This document shows, one piece after another, positions 48,621-60,521 of a stretch of 64,000 nucleotides of DNA. Numbering within the stretch: position 1 is the stretch's first letter; each line of letters opens with the position of its first letter. The stretch is from Dasyornis broadbenti (taxonomy: Eukaryota > Chordata > Aves > Passeriformes > Dasyornithidae). The translations under genes were made by a program, and so were the position numbers. The notes beneath the pieces were generated by a model. That model ran no database searches. It was not told the DNA's origin and saw nothing but the letters and a program-made list of their open reading frames with translations. The stretch lies in contig VZRN01004245.1 of NCBI GenBank assembly GCA_013397935.1, positions 495,016 to 559,015 of the forward strand, written 5' to 3'.

Positions 48621-50201
48621 TAGCTCAGGCACAAACAATTTCATCATGTCCAGGCTGTTAAACCATTAATTGTGATAGTCCAGATTTTCAGCAGTTTGTG
48701 CTGGTACAATAAGTCTTCTTTCTCCATCTTCTTTCCATAGTGGGGGAAAAAAAAGTCTGTATTTTTAACAATAATAAAAAGGCATAATCGCTTAATGCAG
48801 AAATGTCCACTGCACCCAAACAGCAAATCCAGCTTAAGTGGAAATTTACACAAAGAATTATTTATAGGAATCAATCATAATTACCTTTAATGCATGCTGC
48901 AGCTGTTTATAATTGTGTTTTTCCCAAGGTTATTCTCCTCCTACTGTCCACCCACACACACATGAAATTTGTTTCTGTGGAAATGCTTAGGAAGCATTAT
49001 AATTTTCCTGTAACTTGTTACAATGGCAGCTGAGTGTTGTGAGGCAGACTAGATCCTGATTAGTGAGTGCAATGGAAAAAGAGAGGAAAAATGTTTTGTC
49101 GACCAGTAAAAGTCTTGAGGAGCTGGTTGGTAACAACTCTGAGGACCAACATTTTCCATGTCATTCTGTTCGCTATTTATTATGACCAGCGAATCTGACT
49201 GCTAAATTTAAAAGTTCATTTTTTTGGTAAGCATAAATTGAAGATAGTGCGGGCCAAACGGAGAAGACACGCATAAAGTATGGTAACAGGTGCCTTCTCG
49301 CACTCAATTATGAATTTCTTTAACGTAAAATTCACTGCTACAGAACTGATTGTAGCACACATTTCTTTTTTCAACTATTGTAAAAGCTTGCTTTTCATAG
49401 TGAAAGAAGAGAGTTGCTTTGGGGTATTTCCTAGTTCCAGCTATTTGATTAAAAAAAATTAAGACTTTCTAGGAAAGAACATACATGGCAAACATTTTTT
49501 TTGTTGTTGTGTTGGAGCCCTATGTGTCCAACCAGAAATTCCAGAAGGGAAAACATTGGGCAGTCACTTGATGTAAGATACTTGGTCACCCATGGAGGCG
49601 TAAGCACTGCTTTTTAATGCGTGGCATGAGGAAGGCAAAACCACAAATTTAAAACAGTCTTTCCTTCTGGTGCCCATTGTTCTGGGCCCTCTATCAGTAT
49701 GGCTTAAAATTCAAATCTTTTTGCATGTGGTTCGATGATTTGTGATTCAATGAGGGAAACCTTGAGTCCAAAGTCTGGTAATTTAGGGTGAAATCTTAGA
49801 AATCAGAGGCCCCTGAAGAGACTCATCAGTGAGAGGGGCATGGCAGGGAAGGACATGGGGGTATCAACACCCCCCTGGCCTCCAAGATCGAGAAAGTTGA
49901 GCTTCTGGTGTCTCACTTTCCAGCACAGCTTTTTCAGACAACTCAGAATCCCAACTCTCAGGTCGCTTTGTGGGGAGCCTTGAAAATCCCTCCCCTCCTG
50001 CAGTGTCCTGGGGCATAAAACCAGGTTCTAGCCCATTCCAAATCAATGCACTCACTTGCTATTTGTGCTTTTATTTCTCCCCACATACCTGGTAGCATAG
50101 AATTTAACTGTAGCTGAGATATAGCATAAGTAAATAACCAATGGGGACCAATAATATTTGAAATAAACCTATAACTTTGATGTTCCAGTATTTAACATTC
50201 T
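48621..50201. other. Unique noncoding sequence
   Basis: No gene or named repeat was seen. Short AT-rich ORFs only. Confidence 0.5.
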
Positions 50202-50290
50202 GGATCAAACTCTGCCCAGCCTCACACTCCGCAGAACCCCCCTGAGGGCAATAGGATTTCATGGGGTATAAATCAGGGCAGCGCGAGGTG
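50202..50290. mobile_element. Ancient palindromic amniote interspersed repeat (fold-back remnant)
   Basis: The left arm 'ggatcaaactctgcccagcc' and the right arm 'tggggtataaatcagggcag' form an imperfect hairpin, with ctctgccc pairing with gggcag. The intervening 'cctgagggcaataggatttc' follows the pattern of old short palindromic repeats seen across reptiles and birds, with termini like AATTCTGCCC...GGGCAGAATT around a central cAATgGG core. The copy is diverged and non-coding. I cannot name the Repbase family with certainty. Confidence 0.5.
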
Positions 50291-53200
50291 ATTTCAGAGT
50301 AGGTGAAATTGCTGAGGTAACTTCCCCGTCTTAAAGAGACTTCAGCCAAAAAGTAGGGTAGTGATGGCAACAGGGAAGAAGGTCACAGTAAGACATTTAA
50401 AAATGAACTGGAAAAATAGCAGATTGTTCTATGGATACTATTCTTTGTAATTATTGGACCAGTTTGGCAACAAAACCAAAAAAGCTGTAACTATAACTGT
50501 TGCTGTGTAAAGCATACGTTCCAAAACAGGTGCTTGAATTTTTCTCTTGTTGCTGATACTGCATCTGAATAAAAAAAAAAAAAATAAAAGATAGTCTGTC
50601 CAGGGTGTCTCAAAATAGCTGCAGTATGAGGAATTATTTTTCAGCATCCAAGACTGACCAGTTTCAGAGCATTGTAGCAATTTAGCATTAACTCCAGAAA
50701 AACTAACCATATTTTTATTTAACAGGCAAGAGGTCTTGAAAAACTACAAACGAAGTGAAGATCAGAGTTTGAAGTGGGGGTGTAGTTACATGGAACAGCA
50801 GCTTCTTCTGCAGAGAAGTAAATTGAAATATAATTTATTCCAAGAGAATTTTCAAGAGTAAGAATGTATTAAAAACCCCCCAAACTTCACTGTTTTTCGA
50901 TTGAACTTCTGTATCATGAGATGAAGGCTTCTCCTTAAAAGAAAACCACCACCATTAAAAAAATCAATAGAAAAATAAGTTTGTTAGAAAATATTTAACT
51001 GAAAACTAAAAGAGGAGGCTTCTTTGTCCCCTAACAGAATTGGAGCAATGGAGAAACTTGCAGCCAAAAGATGCCATGGAAGTGATCCCTTGTATTTTCT
51101 ATGGCTTATCAGTATAAAATTTCATGTTTCAAGCAAACCCGTGGCCTATAATTTGTCTTGCATATGACACTCCACAACTGCTCTTACTCATCTTTCTCAA
51201 TATTAGCCCTCACTTCTTTCTTTTCTCCTCAGGGAAGTTTTCCTGCACACTGCAGCAGAATTGCACCCGTGGGCTGAGCCACGGACCTCTTGCATCACCA
51301 GAACTGAAGAAATTACGCGTTTGGTATGGACCTGATGGCTTGGGGAGAAAAGCTGCGCTGTGGGAGGGAGAACTGCAGAGATGGGGACTGTGCACCCCAA
51401 ATCCCTAATGCCTCACACTCCCCATCACCACTCACATTTCTGCAAGAGAGGTTTAACACCAGCATAAACAAGGAGCCTGCTGAAGCAATTTTTATATTAA
51501 TTTAAAAAGTGACACAATGTACGGGGCACTGAAATCAAATAATGCTTATGAGCCAGATACTAAGCACAGCAGTTATGGTGAGTAAGAAGGTGCCACAGAG
51601 GCTTAAAATGGTTAGTAGAGCAAATAAACCTCTCCAAAAGAAAGCTCTGAATGTCAGAAGAATTGATTTTCAATGTAACTATCCATATGCTGAGAATCCC
51701 CAAAGGGGCCTTTTCAGCTGGGGTTGAAAAGTGCCTATTTTAGTGCAACGATGTATTCCTAAGCATTAAAAGGAAAAGTCCTTTATTCATGTAAAGTGGC
51801 ACAAAATCTCTGAAAGTCGTGCTCCAGACACTGATTTTGGGACTGGATGCCAGACAGGCTGTAAGCCAGTGACAAACAGCCACATTTAAATGATCTCTTT
51901 GTCATGTTTGAAGGGGCATTACTGTGGTTTTCCGGTGCCCACAGACACGCAGCCAAGCAGCACAGTGATCTTGCAAGCCTAAACGCCGTCACTTTTGCTC
52001 TGCCTTGAACTGCAGCCTTCAGACCAGAATAAAAAAAAAAAAAAAAAAAAAAAAAACAAAAAGCAATCTTGAGCTGCAGAGAAATTAAGAGCCACCTCTC
52101 CTACTGCGTCCTGAAAAATGCATCTGCATTCCCGGTCCTGTTCCAGCATCTCAGGAGGAAAACGAGGAAGGGTCTCATGAATCACACAGAGATGGGCTGA
52201 GCTACTCTCGCCCATCCTTCCCTCTGTGACTTCAGTGCGCAGGTGGGTAATACCTGGAGATGTGGGCAGGGAAATAATCCCAGCAGTTTGCAGGAACGGC
52301 AGAGCTTTGCCCCTCAGCGGTGGCTCAGTGCCAGACCGTGTGTGCGCTGTTACACGGAGCAGGGATGTTGTCAGGGCTAAGTAGATTTAAAATGTGGTTT
52401 TTGTTTTATGGAAGCCTTGCCCAGTAGCAGTTGCTTAGCTCATTTTCAGGGAAACTGGAGGAAATTGATAGTGACAGTGTTGGATATGACTGTATTAACA
52501 CACGGGGCCTTTCACTCTGCCCTTCAGTTTCCAGGCCAGCACAGTGGGAACAACACAAGACCAAAAACTTGCAGCTTCTGTGCCTTTCTTAGCTCCCCTT
52601 CACCTTTCCCAAAAGCTGCCCTGCCTGGCCGCTGTCTCTTCCCAAGCTGAGAGCTGAGAGCAGCGTCTTGCAGGAATGTATTTCTCTCCAGGGACATTTT
52701 CCCATTACAGATGTCTTTAGACCCTGGGCTCAAACCAGACCTAGCCCATAATTTAAATGCCTATTTCTGCCAGGTGCACAAAGTCACTGGTAACAATTAA
52801 AAAAAAAAATGGTATCTCAAGATTTTCGAAGATATAGCCACTGCAACTGTTTAGCACAGACAGGCAAGGCAGCTATAGATTAATTAACTCATGTACCATT
52901 AGCTGTTCCACACAGAGTAATCAACATGAGGTAAATTACACAGGCTCTTAAGCAGGTTTTACAACCCACACTGAAATTCCTGCTGTTGCATAAGGTATGA
53001 AAACCAGGCAGAAATTGCCATGCTTCCGTAAAAGTTTGGAAGAACACAAACTGACATATGTAAAGTGTTCACTGTGGCCTTTTCTTTAGTTTCCCTGAAG
53101 GAATTTGCCTTCACAGGTTAACCTCTGTGGAAAAAGGAAATAAATTTTAAAAAATTAGCTGGTGCCATGTATGCATGATTCTCCTTGAAAAAATGTAAAC

Positions 53201-55136
53201 AACACACCAATGCTGAGTATCTATTCAAAGGTGAAGAATGAAAACATTCTTTGTGGACTGAAAAAAAAGAAATCAAGCTGCAAATGGGACTTTTCTTCAG
53301 ATATGTAAACCGAGTCAGAGCTATAGCTAAGCTCTTCATGTAGCTAAAATCTTCATATAGTCCTACAGGGTCTGGTCTCTAAGTCGTAGCATTAAAATCT
53401 GATTTATATCATTTACAACAGACCCTGCCTCCATCAACTTCAAATCAGGGGTCAAACCTCCCAAATGCAATGCACCACATATGTTGTCCCTGCATGAAAG
53501 GAAAAGTTAATTGCCTCGAATCATTATTGACAAAACATTGACACGTTGAGCAAGGAGCTCCTTATTGCAACAAATTAAAAATTTCTGCACAAGGTTGTGA
53601 TAAATTCCGCTCTTCTCTTAGGTGTCTTTCTTGGCAGTTCTCAGTTACTGTGGTTACCTTGGCCCTTTCCTTCAGACCAATCACTTTTATCTTTGAGGAA
53701 TATGGTGCATAAGAAGGTGCCACATTTTAAACCGATTTTTAGGTCAGAACATTCATTCCAGCCGTGAAATGTGTCGTTTCAGTTTCCTCCTCCTGTGCTG
53801 GAGGTTTCAAACATGCACCCATTTCTGGTCGACTTACTTAACACTGGAACAGTGGAAGGCTAAGAGAGAAAGGAGAGGAAGAAGATCGAATGAAAATGGT
53901 GGATTTTGATTTCCAAGGCCTGCTCTGCCTGTGTTGTTTTGGCTTCTAGGAACGGACACTAATGACCAGGTTTTAAGCTTGTGCCAAGGTGAACCCAAAA
54001 GCACTCACCGCACACCTGCCTTCCAGCTGTGAATCTGGTTCACAAATTCACGGTGGTTTCCAGGTCTGAAGGCAGGATAAGTCCTTGTCTTTCTGTATCA
54101 AAAATCCTGTTGATGCCTGTTGATTTTTTGTCTTTTCTTTTTTATACCCTTTTTATACATTTTATACTCTTTCCCTTTCTTTGTACCCTTTGCACACACT
54201 CCTTGTGCCTCAGCCCCACGTATTTGTAATTCTTGAGGCTGATATTCAGCTCAGTTTGGGGGTTTTGCAAAGAGGGAAGACCAAACATTCGCAGCAGGAG
54301 GCCCAGAGCTCTGCACTATCTCAGAACTGGAGGCTCCAGCCTTGGATGGAGTCTCCCTCTCTCTCCGGAACAGATTTTGTAAACTGGGCTGGAATCTCAT
54401 TTAAGGGGAGTAATTAAAACAGAAAGACAATTACTTCATCTGTTGAAGTTTCTTATTGGGGGATTTTAGGTAGATATACTAATTTGTGAGGGCCATAAAA
54501 ATTGTATCCGCGTTATACAGGTGTGCTCTCGGCGTGTTTGCACCTTTGACGAGCAGTGCACCCAGGATCCCATGAAAACCAAGGTAAATCCTCTTTTTCC
54601 CTTTACTGCTGCGTCTGCCTCATTTTTACCAGCCGAAAGGCAACACTGTAAGCAAAGCCAGGAGGGCCCGATCCAGAACTCCTTTGCAAATGTCCAGCTC
54701 AGGGAAAACCATATCACATCCCTGTTCTGTTGGTAAATATGAAATGTCAGGAGGAATTCTGGCGTGGTTTTGGTCAGTAGCACAGGTTGCTAGCAGCCGT
54801 TTTTAGAACTGGTGCCTTTGTGTGGCACAGGCTGCTTTCTCCCCAGGCACGTGCATGCACGAGCACACGTGGGCTCTAAAGCTTGCGCTCGTGTGTCGGC
54901 GACTCGCTGAGTTTTTAAGCTCATTTCTCCCGAACAGTGAGAGCTGTGCCAGAAAGTCTCTCACTCTCAGCAAATCCAAGACCGAGGCTGGAAGCCATGA
55001 GGAATTAGCTGCAGGTGCTTCGGGTTTAGAAACTGCTGAAGGGACGAAAGACCAAGGTGTTGGCTCCAGGTTAGTTCTTATGATCAACTATTCTTTTTAT
55101 CTTCCCATAAGACCACCTCACTCTTTTGTTGGCAAA
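50291..55136. other. Unique noncoding sequence with homopolymers
   Basis: Homopolymers include about 14 A near 50,570 and 26 A at 52,031-52,056. The largest ORFs (about 90-119 codons) overlap on opposite strands and show no domain signature. No repeat family was named. Confidence 0.5.
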
Positions 55137-55166
55137 GGGGGAGGGAGAATGGGGCGGGGAGGGGGG
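55137..55166 (+). other. G-quadruplex-prone G-rich motif
   Basis: Five separated G runs of 3-6 bases lie within 30 bases (GGGGG, GGG, GGGG, GGGG, GGGGGG) with loops of 1-5 bases. This meets the usual G3+N1-7 quadruplex rule on the plus strand. More G runs occur at about 55,266-55,293. It is not in a recognisable promoter. Confidence 0.7.
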
Positions 55167-56934
55167 CAAAAGAAGAGTTAGACTGTTTGATTTCAAACGG
55201 GAGGTGAAATTCCTCAGAAGATGAGCCTGTAGTGATCAGGAAAAACAGATTAAGAGAAGCAGATGCGGGGAAGGCGGAAGATGGGGAGGGGGGTGGATTT
55301 ATTCATGCAATTTAGGATGTTAGCAGCAAATTGGGAAGGTGGTTTGTTCTGCATTTAGTCTTATACAAATTCTGCCCCCCTCTTCAGCCCGTTTTCCCCT
55401 TTGTTTATCTCCTGAGAGATGCCCACATGTGTACAACACAACGAATCGAGTCATAAAAGCGCAGGCCTGCCAGCCTCCCTGAGGACCAATTAATGGTGTT
55501 CCAAATCTTGTGGGCAGGCAGATGAAAAGGATACAGATAGGGAAGGGGAGGTAGATGAATACTCAAAGAGAGCAAGGCAGGTTTTTCAGATGTTGGTAGG
55601 AACTTCTTTAGGTATTCTTAGCTAACTTATTTGGGGTTTGGGCTTCCCTCCTGATTCTGCAGTCCCCTGGTCGTGGCTGCAACAGAGGGAAAAGCTGCGC
55701 TTAAAAATATAAATTAGGCTTTTATCCAAACCAGAAAGGACACAATGGCAGTGTGGGAGAGGGGGCAGAGAAAGGCCATTTAGAATTTTTCCAACCCTCC
55801 TTTCATATATTGGCAGTTTTACTGGTAGGTACTTGGGCTCATATTATCATTTGTATCTCCGAGCTGGGTATTGCTCTGAATGCAGCAGGCTTTGTAGTGC
55901 AACCTTTTCCTCCCATCTCACCCCCTGTGTGTCCACAGGCCTTTGAACAGCAAGCCAGTGGCACTTTGAAATCAGGAGTTGAAAGTGTTTGACATGGAAA
56001 GGGGAGCATGAAAGTCTTGCTCTTTGAACCTTTTCTTTTCAAAGTCCCACAGAAAGTAGAGACAGGACAATAATGGACAGGCTGGGAGCTCTCAGGGTGA
56101 AGTGGGGATATGTGGTAATGAGGTTTTAAGTGTTTCAGCAGTCGTTCCACCCCACAGTTTCCTCCCCTATGTACTCCCAGTGAATTAAATCTGCTGCAAG
56201 TTGCCTCAAAAATCCTCAGCTAGATATATATTCTGTCCCTGCTTAATTCATTCCGTGATTAAGTCCTGGAAACAGAATTGAGCTGATGAAAACAGGAAAA
56301 AAAATGGTCAAAATTATCATTAAGTTGCTGACTACTGAAGGAAGACCTTTTTTTTTTTTGGTTTGTTTGTTTGCTTTGCTTTTTAATTAAACGAAGCCAG
56401 ATGCACAGTAAGTGCAAGTTGCATGAGAAATGCAGCCAGCTGTTGCATCGAGTATCAGGCTCAGGCCTCTCTGTGCTCATGTGCAAACTCTCCATCTCTC
56501 ACCTGTTGGGGTCAGGAGGGTGAATTAATAACCTTGGCAGCTGGTGACGTTTGCGTCAGTTATTTTACCTGCACGTGAGATCAGTTAGTGGGGAAAAAAT
56601 GAAAGCTTGGAGGTCCTGAAAAGAAACATCTCATTTAAGAGCTTCATTGGCTTTAAGGAGAGAAGAAGTAGAGGGCTAAGTTATTATTTGGTAAGGTCCA
56701 TGAAATGATCTTTCACTCTTTGGAGAAAGGTTAAAAAAAACCCAAGCTCAGAAAGCTCTTTATAATGCATCTTCTCAATTGTGTAATCCTCTACCTGGGA
56801 AGCAAAAAAAAAAAAAAAATCCTTTCTGAGTGATGTAGCAATCATTTTACACACTCAAGCATGAAATTTCATCACCATTACCTCAGCTTGGATGACTGTA
56901 CAGATGTTGTTTGGCCTTAAAATGTATTCAGTCC
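55167..56934. other. Unique noncoding sequence
   Basis: No gene or repeat was named. Homopolymers include a T-rich run at about 56,349-56,359 and an A run at about 56,804-56,819. Confidence 0.5.
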
Positions 56935-57165
56935 TTTTTTAAACCCAACTGCAGCATCTGGCTCGATGGCCTCCTGCAGCAGTTGGTTCCATGGGTTTGG
57001 ACTAAACTTTGGTGAGGAAAATTTATTTGTATTGATGATAAAATTAGCCAAGGTAGGAGAGGAAGAGCTGGATAAAAACTCGCTGTCAGATTGCCCCAGA
57101 TTTTTCTGATCACTCTATTTTGTCTGTTCTCTCTGGCTTCTTGTGTCATAGTTGTGCCCAACACA
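56935..57165 (-). mobile_element. Ancient decayed CR1-type LINE fragment, 3' part (tentative)
   Basis: 'ttttttaaacccaactgcag', 'cagcagttggttccatgggt' and, later, 'cttcttgtgtcatagttgtg' follow in order the reverse complement of the 3' part of old CR1 families known from turtles and crocodiles (family words: aggagttccacaggtt, then cccctagttcttgtgttatg). Divergence is high and no frame survives. It may belong with the fragment at 58,680-58,910, which carries the adjacent upstream part in the same orientation. Confidence 0.45.
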
Positions 57166-57980
57166 GCCCCTTTCTGGAGCTAGCTCCAGAGAAGGTGAAA
57201 GTGTGCCATTCTTTCAAAATGGCTGAACTTGGAATCCTCCAGCCCAAAGTCACTTTTTTTAAAGAAGAACCACCCTGGATTTGAATTCTTTCAGATGGAC
57301 TGCTCTTCTTTCCCACGTGGAGCAGGCATCATGCAGACTTTAACATGACCTGATTGTGGCGGGGGGTTTCAGCGAATCCCAGCACAGCTGGTGCCACCGC
57401 ACTGCTCCAGCTCTCTTCCAGAGCCCCACTAATGCCCACGGGCACCCCTCTGCCGAGGGGCACTGCTCGTGGCAGGATTAGTGCCTGAGAGGCTGATCCA
57501 TAATCAGAGCTCCTTGGGAGCTGCCCTTTTGGGGGCCACCTCTGGAGCCCCTTCTGTTTCAAGGATTAGGACCAGAAACGGGATTTTTCTTTTCCTTTCC
57601 TAGATGTGTCATTTTAGCCCTTCCCTTTGACCAGTGAGGTGTGAGGCAGTGAGGGAAACCAGACTCTCAGGGAGAAGCGTCCCCTCATTTCTGTGGCTCG
57701 AGGATGCCTTTGGGGTCTCAAGGGTGCAAACCCCTGAAGGCTGGTTGACTTTTTGGTGACAGATACCACGGCTCTCTGCACATCCTGAGGCACAATTCCT
57801 GCTGGTGTGGCTGATCACGTGCTGTGCTCAGGGAGCACAGGATTCTGTCAGGTGTAAGTTGGAGTGGGGCAGGAGAGCCAGCGCTTGCACTGCTCCCTCT
57901 GCAGCTCCACCGGCCTGCCCGACTCCCTCCAGCTCAAAATCAAGATTAGCAGTGACTGTCTGCATTATAAACCTAGATAC
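57166..57980. other. Unique noncoding sequence
   Basis: Slightly GC-richer than its surroundings. Only ORFs of 62-77 codons without signature are present. Confidence 0.5.
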
Positions 57981-58076
57981 GTTGACTGATTAATGGATAT
58001 ATTGACTAATTAATTGATGTGTTGACTAATTAATTGATGTATTGACTAATTAATTGATATATTGACTAATTAATTG
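57981..58076. repeat. 20-bp minisatellite, about 4.8 copies, TAATTAATT core
   Basis: Units start at 57,981, 58,001, 58,021, 58,041 and 58,061 with consensus ATTGACTAATTAATTGATGT. The first unit is the most diverged and the last is cut at 16 bases. Each unit contains the palindromic TAATTA core recognised by many homeodomain proteins, so the array is a 20-bp-spaced row of such sites. It probably arose by slippage. Confidence 0.95.
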
Positions 58077-58679
58077 CACCCTCTACAAGGGTATGTCTAC
58101 ACGTAGGTATCTGAATTACAGAGTAACCGCTTCATCTGAGCCAGGGTACTCGTGACCTACCTGACCTCATGGGTCACAATTGCTGCTCTTCCTACTCCCA
58201 TAGCTCTGAAATACTTCTTACAGTCAAGAACTGGTGTTTATTTCCTTAGAGATCAGGGCCACAACAACTGAACGTTATAAATCTTTAAGTAATGGTATCA
58301 CCTAAAATAATGCCATAACTCAATGACTATTTTTCACTTTGGAAAAGGTATTCTCAAAGGTTTTTTTCTCAAATGGGTTTGTTTTTTCTTTTCCAAAGAC
58401 TTGCACCCTGAAGAATTTTGGGGTGGTTGAACCCCAAACTACCACCTAGTTTGAAACTGGAATCTGAAGAGGTTTCTCTGGAGCATTCAGAGCTGCAGCC
58501 CACAGGTAAACTTTCATACAGCCCTAGCAAAGGAACTTGTTCCTTTCAGACCACATTTCAGAGCCCAACCTCACTGCCAGGGTGCTCTTTTGAAGGCCCA
58601 GAAGATTATTTTTGCCTTCTTTACTTGCAGCTGTAGTCACAACCTCATCTCCCATTTAATTTGTTCCTCCCCATTCTCC
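58077..58679. other. Unique noncoding sequence
   Basis: One 72-codon ORF without signature. No repeat was recognised. Confidence 0.5.
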
Positions 58680-58910
58680 ACACAAGATTAGGAACACTTG
58701 TGGAGCCTTAGCATACATCCCCTCTTAATTATATCGTAGCTGAGCCATACATAGATGGCTCTTTTTATCTTCCCTCATATGTAAATTCCTCTGGTCCCCT
58801 GACCATTTTTGTTTCTCTTCTCTGAACTTTCTCTAATTTGTCAATATGTTTTTGGTAATTAATATTCCCGCAACTAAATGCAATGCTCCATATGCCTTCA
58901 TGCCAGATCC
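58680..58910 (-). mobile_element. Ancient decayed CR1-type LINE fragment
   Basis: The order of words matches the reverse complement of old amniote CR1 3' regions: 'catcccctcttaattatatc', then 'tatcttccctcatatgtaaa', 'ctctggtcccctgaccattt', 'ttctcttctctgaactttct', 'ctaatttgtcaatatgtttt' and 'gcaatgctccatatgcc'. The family forms are atatcccccctta, ctcctcatatggaa, ccctaatcatttttgttgc, cttttctgaaccttttcca and cagtattcaagatg. The corresponding protein would be the last part of ORF2 (reverse transcriptase end), but frames are broken. It is far more diverged than the avian CR1 copies elsewhere in the window, so it is an old insertion that may predate birds. Confidence 0.75.
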
Positions 58911-58941
58911 CCACAGATTTTCAGGAGAGGTCACTGCTCAC

Positions 58942-59065
58942 AGCTGGGGCCAGATTTTCCAAGAGCACTTTGAATGCTGAGAGCTTTTGAAACGATGGCT
59001 GTGAAATATCATTATGGGAGCTTTCGGTTAAGGAGCATTTGGAAGCCTTTTCTTTCATGTAGGTG
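58942..59065. mobile_element. Ancient fold-back amniote repeat remnant
   Basis: 'ggggccagattttccaagag' followed by 'cactttgaatgctgagagct' and later 'tatgggagctttcggttaag' and 'gagcatttggaag' mirrors a widespread palindromic reptile repeat whose arms read ggccagattttcaaaag...gctcagca around a cATTGACTTCAATGGGAGC centre. The two arms are imperfect inverted copies here (ggccagattttccaa against the reverse complement of catttggaagcc). It is non-coding, and I am not sure of the family name. Confidence 0.6.
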
Positions 59066-60249
59066 CCTGAATGGAGTTGGAACTCTGTTAAAAATGTGGT
59101 GCTTTTAAAAAAACTCGAGCAAATTAATTTCTGCCTCCAATACCTTTAAGAAACCCTCCCTACAGATGAGAAATTTCTGGGGTTTGTCCTTCTCAGAACC
59201 TTCTATTTCTATTTCATGTTGTTAAGCTCAGTGGTGTCTGTTAGACCATAAACCTCCATATAATTTCAAGTAAGCAAAGTGACGTTTTAAACTCTACCTG
59301 AACAGATAATTCATCGAGCATTGCAAATTACATTAAGAGTAATTAATAGTCATGGAAAAATGGTGCCCAAAGATGCTTACGGGTAAGGTGGGTATCTGGA
59401 CCAGCTTGTCAGGGTTATTCCACTGCACAGACAATGCAGGCATTGAGCAAAACTGAGGGAATAAATCAGGCTGAATAGTCAGCTCAAGGCTGTTGGGTTT
59501 TTTTCCTATGAACAGTCACAATTTTTATAAATCTATGTGTTTAGATACCATCTCAGTAGGAAAAGGCAAAACTGTCTCTATTCTGTTCAATATTCATGGT
59601 TAACCAACGCTGTCTGGCAGTCAGTTTTAGAACTTCCTACAGATGAGTTCAGTTCTTAACTAGGTTCTTTGGGATCCGTTAGGATTTTATGTTTTCTGTT
59701 TGGGAGCAGAAAGAAAAATGATTCCAACCCCTTTTTCTAACTCTGCAGAGCACCCATATCATTGACAGAGCAGTTTGGATCACAAGTTTTTTGAAATCAC
59801 GTGTCTAGGAGCCAACAGTGATTGATGTATGGCATGGAACACTGTACTTCAATGATACTGTTCTCAGAAAAATTCTTATTTTCCTTCACAGTTACCTCTA
59901 CAAAGCTTCCTACTGGACAGTACTGAGAGGAAGGCAGGGAGGAGAATTTTTTTTATTTTTGTTTGGAGAGGGGGCATAAAACTGCGAAAGAGCTGCATCT
60001 GAAAAGTGAATTGCAGAGCTTAAATAATCTGGATTCATTTCTGTGCTGCAGTAAACATATTCACTAGACAGTTAAAAAAATTGTTTATGATGTGCCTAAT
60101 AGAGCCATTCTAGTTTATCAGTTAAATATGTATTCATAATTTTTTAAAAGGAATATTATTTACCCAGAAGACCAGAACAGTTTCTAAAAGAGCTTTTCCA
60201 GTCCATAATGTAAATATGTATTTAGGACAAGTGCTGTGTGTACAGTATT
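59066..60249. other. Unique noncoding sequence
   Basis: No ORF of 60 codons or more and no named repeat beyond the preceding element. Confidence 0.5.
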
Positions 60250-60266
60250 AAAAAAAAAAAAANAAA

Positions 60267-60301
<35 letters not shown>
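60250..60301. repeat. Poly-A tract with one ambiguous base
   Basis: A run of 13 A, N at 60,263, aaatat, then 32 A (60,270-60,301). It could be a retroposon tail on the plus strand, but the upstream sequence is not a recognisable element. The N marks uncertain consensus. Confidence 0.95.
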
Positions 60302-60304
<3 letters not shown>

Positions 60305-60392
60305 TCTGAAAATCTCTTTGAAAAGTTATTACATATGTCCACTGCTGCAGCAAAGTTTTAAATATTTATATCTCAGCTGTTTTCTTTTTCAG

Positions 60393-60521
60393 ATTTCTCA
60401 ATTTGGCTTGAATATATCGTGGGTGAATTGCTCTGCAAGAGCCTCATTTGTTGAATGTGAACAGGCTTGCATCCTGAAGGGCTACTCGTGTGTCAAGCTA
60501 CACATGTGCTTCAATCTCTAG
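60393..60521 (+). other. Possible terminal exon-like segment (weak)
   Basis: A pyrimidine-rich stretch followed by AG (tgttttctttttcag) precedes a 42-codon frame ending in TAG. The encoded segment has five Cys spaced C-x8-C-x3-C-x6-C-x5-C. This spacing does not match a family I can name. No branch of other exons, poly-A signal or promoter supports it, so it is most likely a chance acceptor. Confidence 0.1.
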
